From assembly GCA_049316905.1 (NCBI GenBank), contig JBMOJH010000099.1:1-12617 (forward strand): a stretch of 12,617 nt of DNA. Direction: 5' to 3'. Below the pieces are notes generated by a model, which searched no databases, was not told the DNA's origin, and saw only the letters and a list, made by a program, of their open reading frames with translations. How positions within the stretch are numbered: the first letter of the stretch is position 1; every line of letters starts with the position of its first letter. This DNA comes from CAIPVR01 sp049316905 (GTDB taxonomy: Bacteria; Actinomycetota; Acidimicrobiia; Acidimicrobiales; Microtrichaceae). Made by a program: the position numbers and the translations under genes. Below are positions 12,320 through 12,617 of this stretch, piece after piece.

Positions 12320-12352
12320 CACGACCGGTCCGGGCGGGCCGGACCGGTCGTG
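12320..12352. terminator. Strong bidirectional hairpin terminator
   Basis: Arms 12320-12333 and 12339-12352 are perfectly complementary over 14 bp (CACGACCGGTCCGG/CCGGACCGGTCGTG) with a 5-nt loop. It lies between the lipoprotein gene and a convergent gene, 34 bp from the first stop and 43 bp from the second. No T-tract follows on either side. A second stem, CCGGA-CCCC with GGGG-ATCCGG (12287-12309), sits right after the lipoprotein stop. Confidence 0.75.
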
Positions 12353-12395
12353 CCGGGAGTGACGGGGGTGGTCGTCGGCGACCCCCCGGGTCGGC

Positions 12396-12617
12396 TCAGC
12401 CGAAGTAGGTGAGCGTGTGGGTGGCCGTCTTCGAGTCCGGCCCGCGGGTGGCCGTGATGGTCGCCGTCACGCTGCGGAGGTCAGGACCCGGCAGGTTGAT
12501 CGTGTCGAGCGCCGCAGTGGGGAACCCGTCGAGCTGGTGCTGCTGGGACGTGGTCGTGAAGATCACCTGGTTGCTCACGTTGTCCTTGATGGACCACGTG
12601 TAGGTGACCGGACCGGT
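12396..12617 (-). CDS. C-terminal end of an extracellular Ig/PKD-like protein (partial)
   Basis: The minus strand is open from a TGA at 12396-12398 to the window edge, giving the last 73 residues of a protein whose start lies beyond 12617. The segment TGPVTYTWSIKDN, then alternating beta-strand stretches (SVTATITATRG, KTATHTLTYFG), looks like the final beta-sandwich (Ig-like or PKD-like) repeat of a secreted or surface protein. An internal GTG at 12578 could be mistaken for a start, but the reading frame and the beta pattern continue upstream of it. No transmembrane anchor or sorting signal follows the domain. The overall function cannot be told from this fragment. Confidence 0.68.
   Translation of the reverse strand, partial: TGPVTYTWSIKDNVSNQVIFTTTSQQHQLDGFPTAALDTINLPGPDLRSVTATITATRGPDSKTATHTLTYFG

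Noticed and set aside
12396..12578. A complete 60-residue gene starting at GTG 12578
   Set aside because: The frame stays open to the window edge and the beta-sandwich pattern continues upstream, so this is the end of a larger protein.
1..12617. Search for tRNA, rRNA, insertion sequences, phage, toxin-antitoxin or defence genes
   Set aside because: No tRNA cloverleaf, transposase or integrase motif, terminal inverted repeats or defence-protein signatures were recognised by reading; all confident ORFs belong to other families.

Overview
The window is very GC-rich (roughly 70% by eye), with the strong G/C third-position bias, GTG starts and dense gene packing of an actinobacterium. A crotonyl-CoA carboxylase/reductase gene next to an acyl-CoA epimerase, together with secreted proteins carrying poly-Thr/Pro linkers (TTT..LPPAPTTTVPPAP), would fit an Acidimicrobiia-like lineage. 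That placement is an inference from style, not from a marker gene. I see no rRNA, tRNA, CRISPR array, insertion sequence or integrase.

Layout, left to right. (1) 42-1935, minus strand: a RimJ/RimL-type GNAT acetyltransferase followed by a complete acetyl-CoA acetyltransferase (thiolase). The thiolase appears to have its own promoter at the end of the GNAT gene. (2) 1936-2171: a divergent intergenic region with a tandem GCTCAAG repeat and a very stable 42-nt hairpin. (3) 2172-5216, plus strand: a secreted glycine-rich protein with a poly-Thr linker, then ccr and the methylmalonyl/ethylmalonyl-CoA epimerase gene as a two-gene unit. (4) 5287-8475, minus strand: a tail-to-head cluster read as an uncharacterised exported protein, an SRPBCC-fold protein and a formylglycine-type sulfatase. 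(5) 8654-9310, plus strand: a TetR-family regulator divergent from that cluster, with a perfect 17-bp dyad in the shared upstream region. (6) 9552-12285, plus strand: a DEAD-box RNA helicase with a Gly/Arg-rich tail, then a lipoprotein of an uncharacterised secreted family. (7) 12320-12352: a 14-bp perfect hairpin terminator, then the 3' end of a convergent gene that runs out of the window.

How the genes may work together. Thiolase (2 acetyl-CoA to acetoacetyl-CoA), Ccr (crotonyl-CoA + CO2 + NADPH to ethylmalonyl-CoA) and the epimerase are three steps of the ethylmalonyl-CoA route or of ethylmalonyl-CoA supply. The reductase, dehydratase and mutase needed to complete the route are not in this window. 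The cluster at 5287-8475 looks like a small TetR-controlled unit of unknown substrate. Its sulfatase suggests a sulfate or phosphonate ester, and this is the best candidate here for an undescribed functional module.

Four genes (thiolase, ccr, the exported protein at 7327 and the lipoprotein at 11197) share a TAGnnT -10-like element. Three of the four have it 47-50 nt before the start codon, and in ccr it lies close enough to imply an almost leaderless mRNA. No stretch over 300 bases lacks a gene; the longest gaps are 9311-9551 and 1936-2171. I found no defence system, mobile element or clearly novel enzyme.
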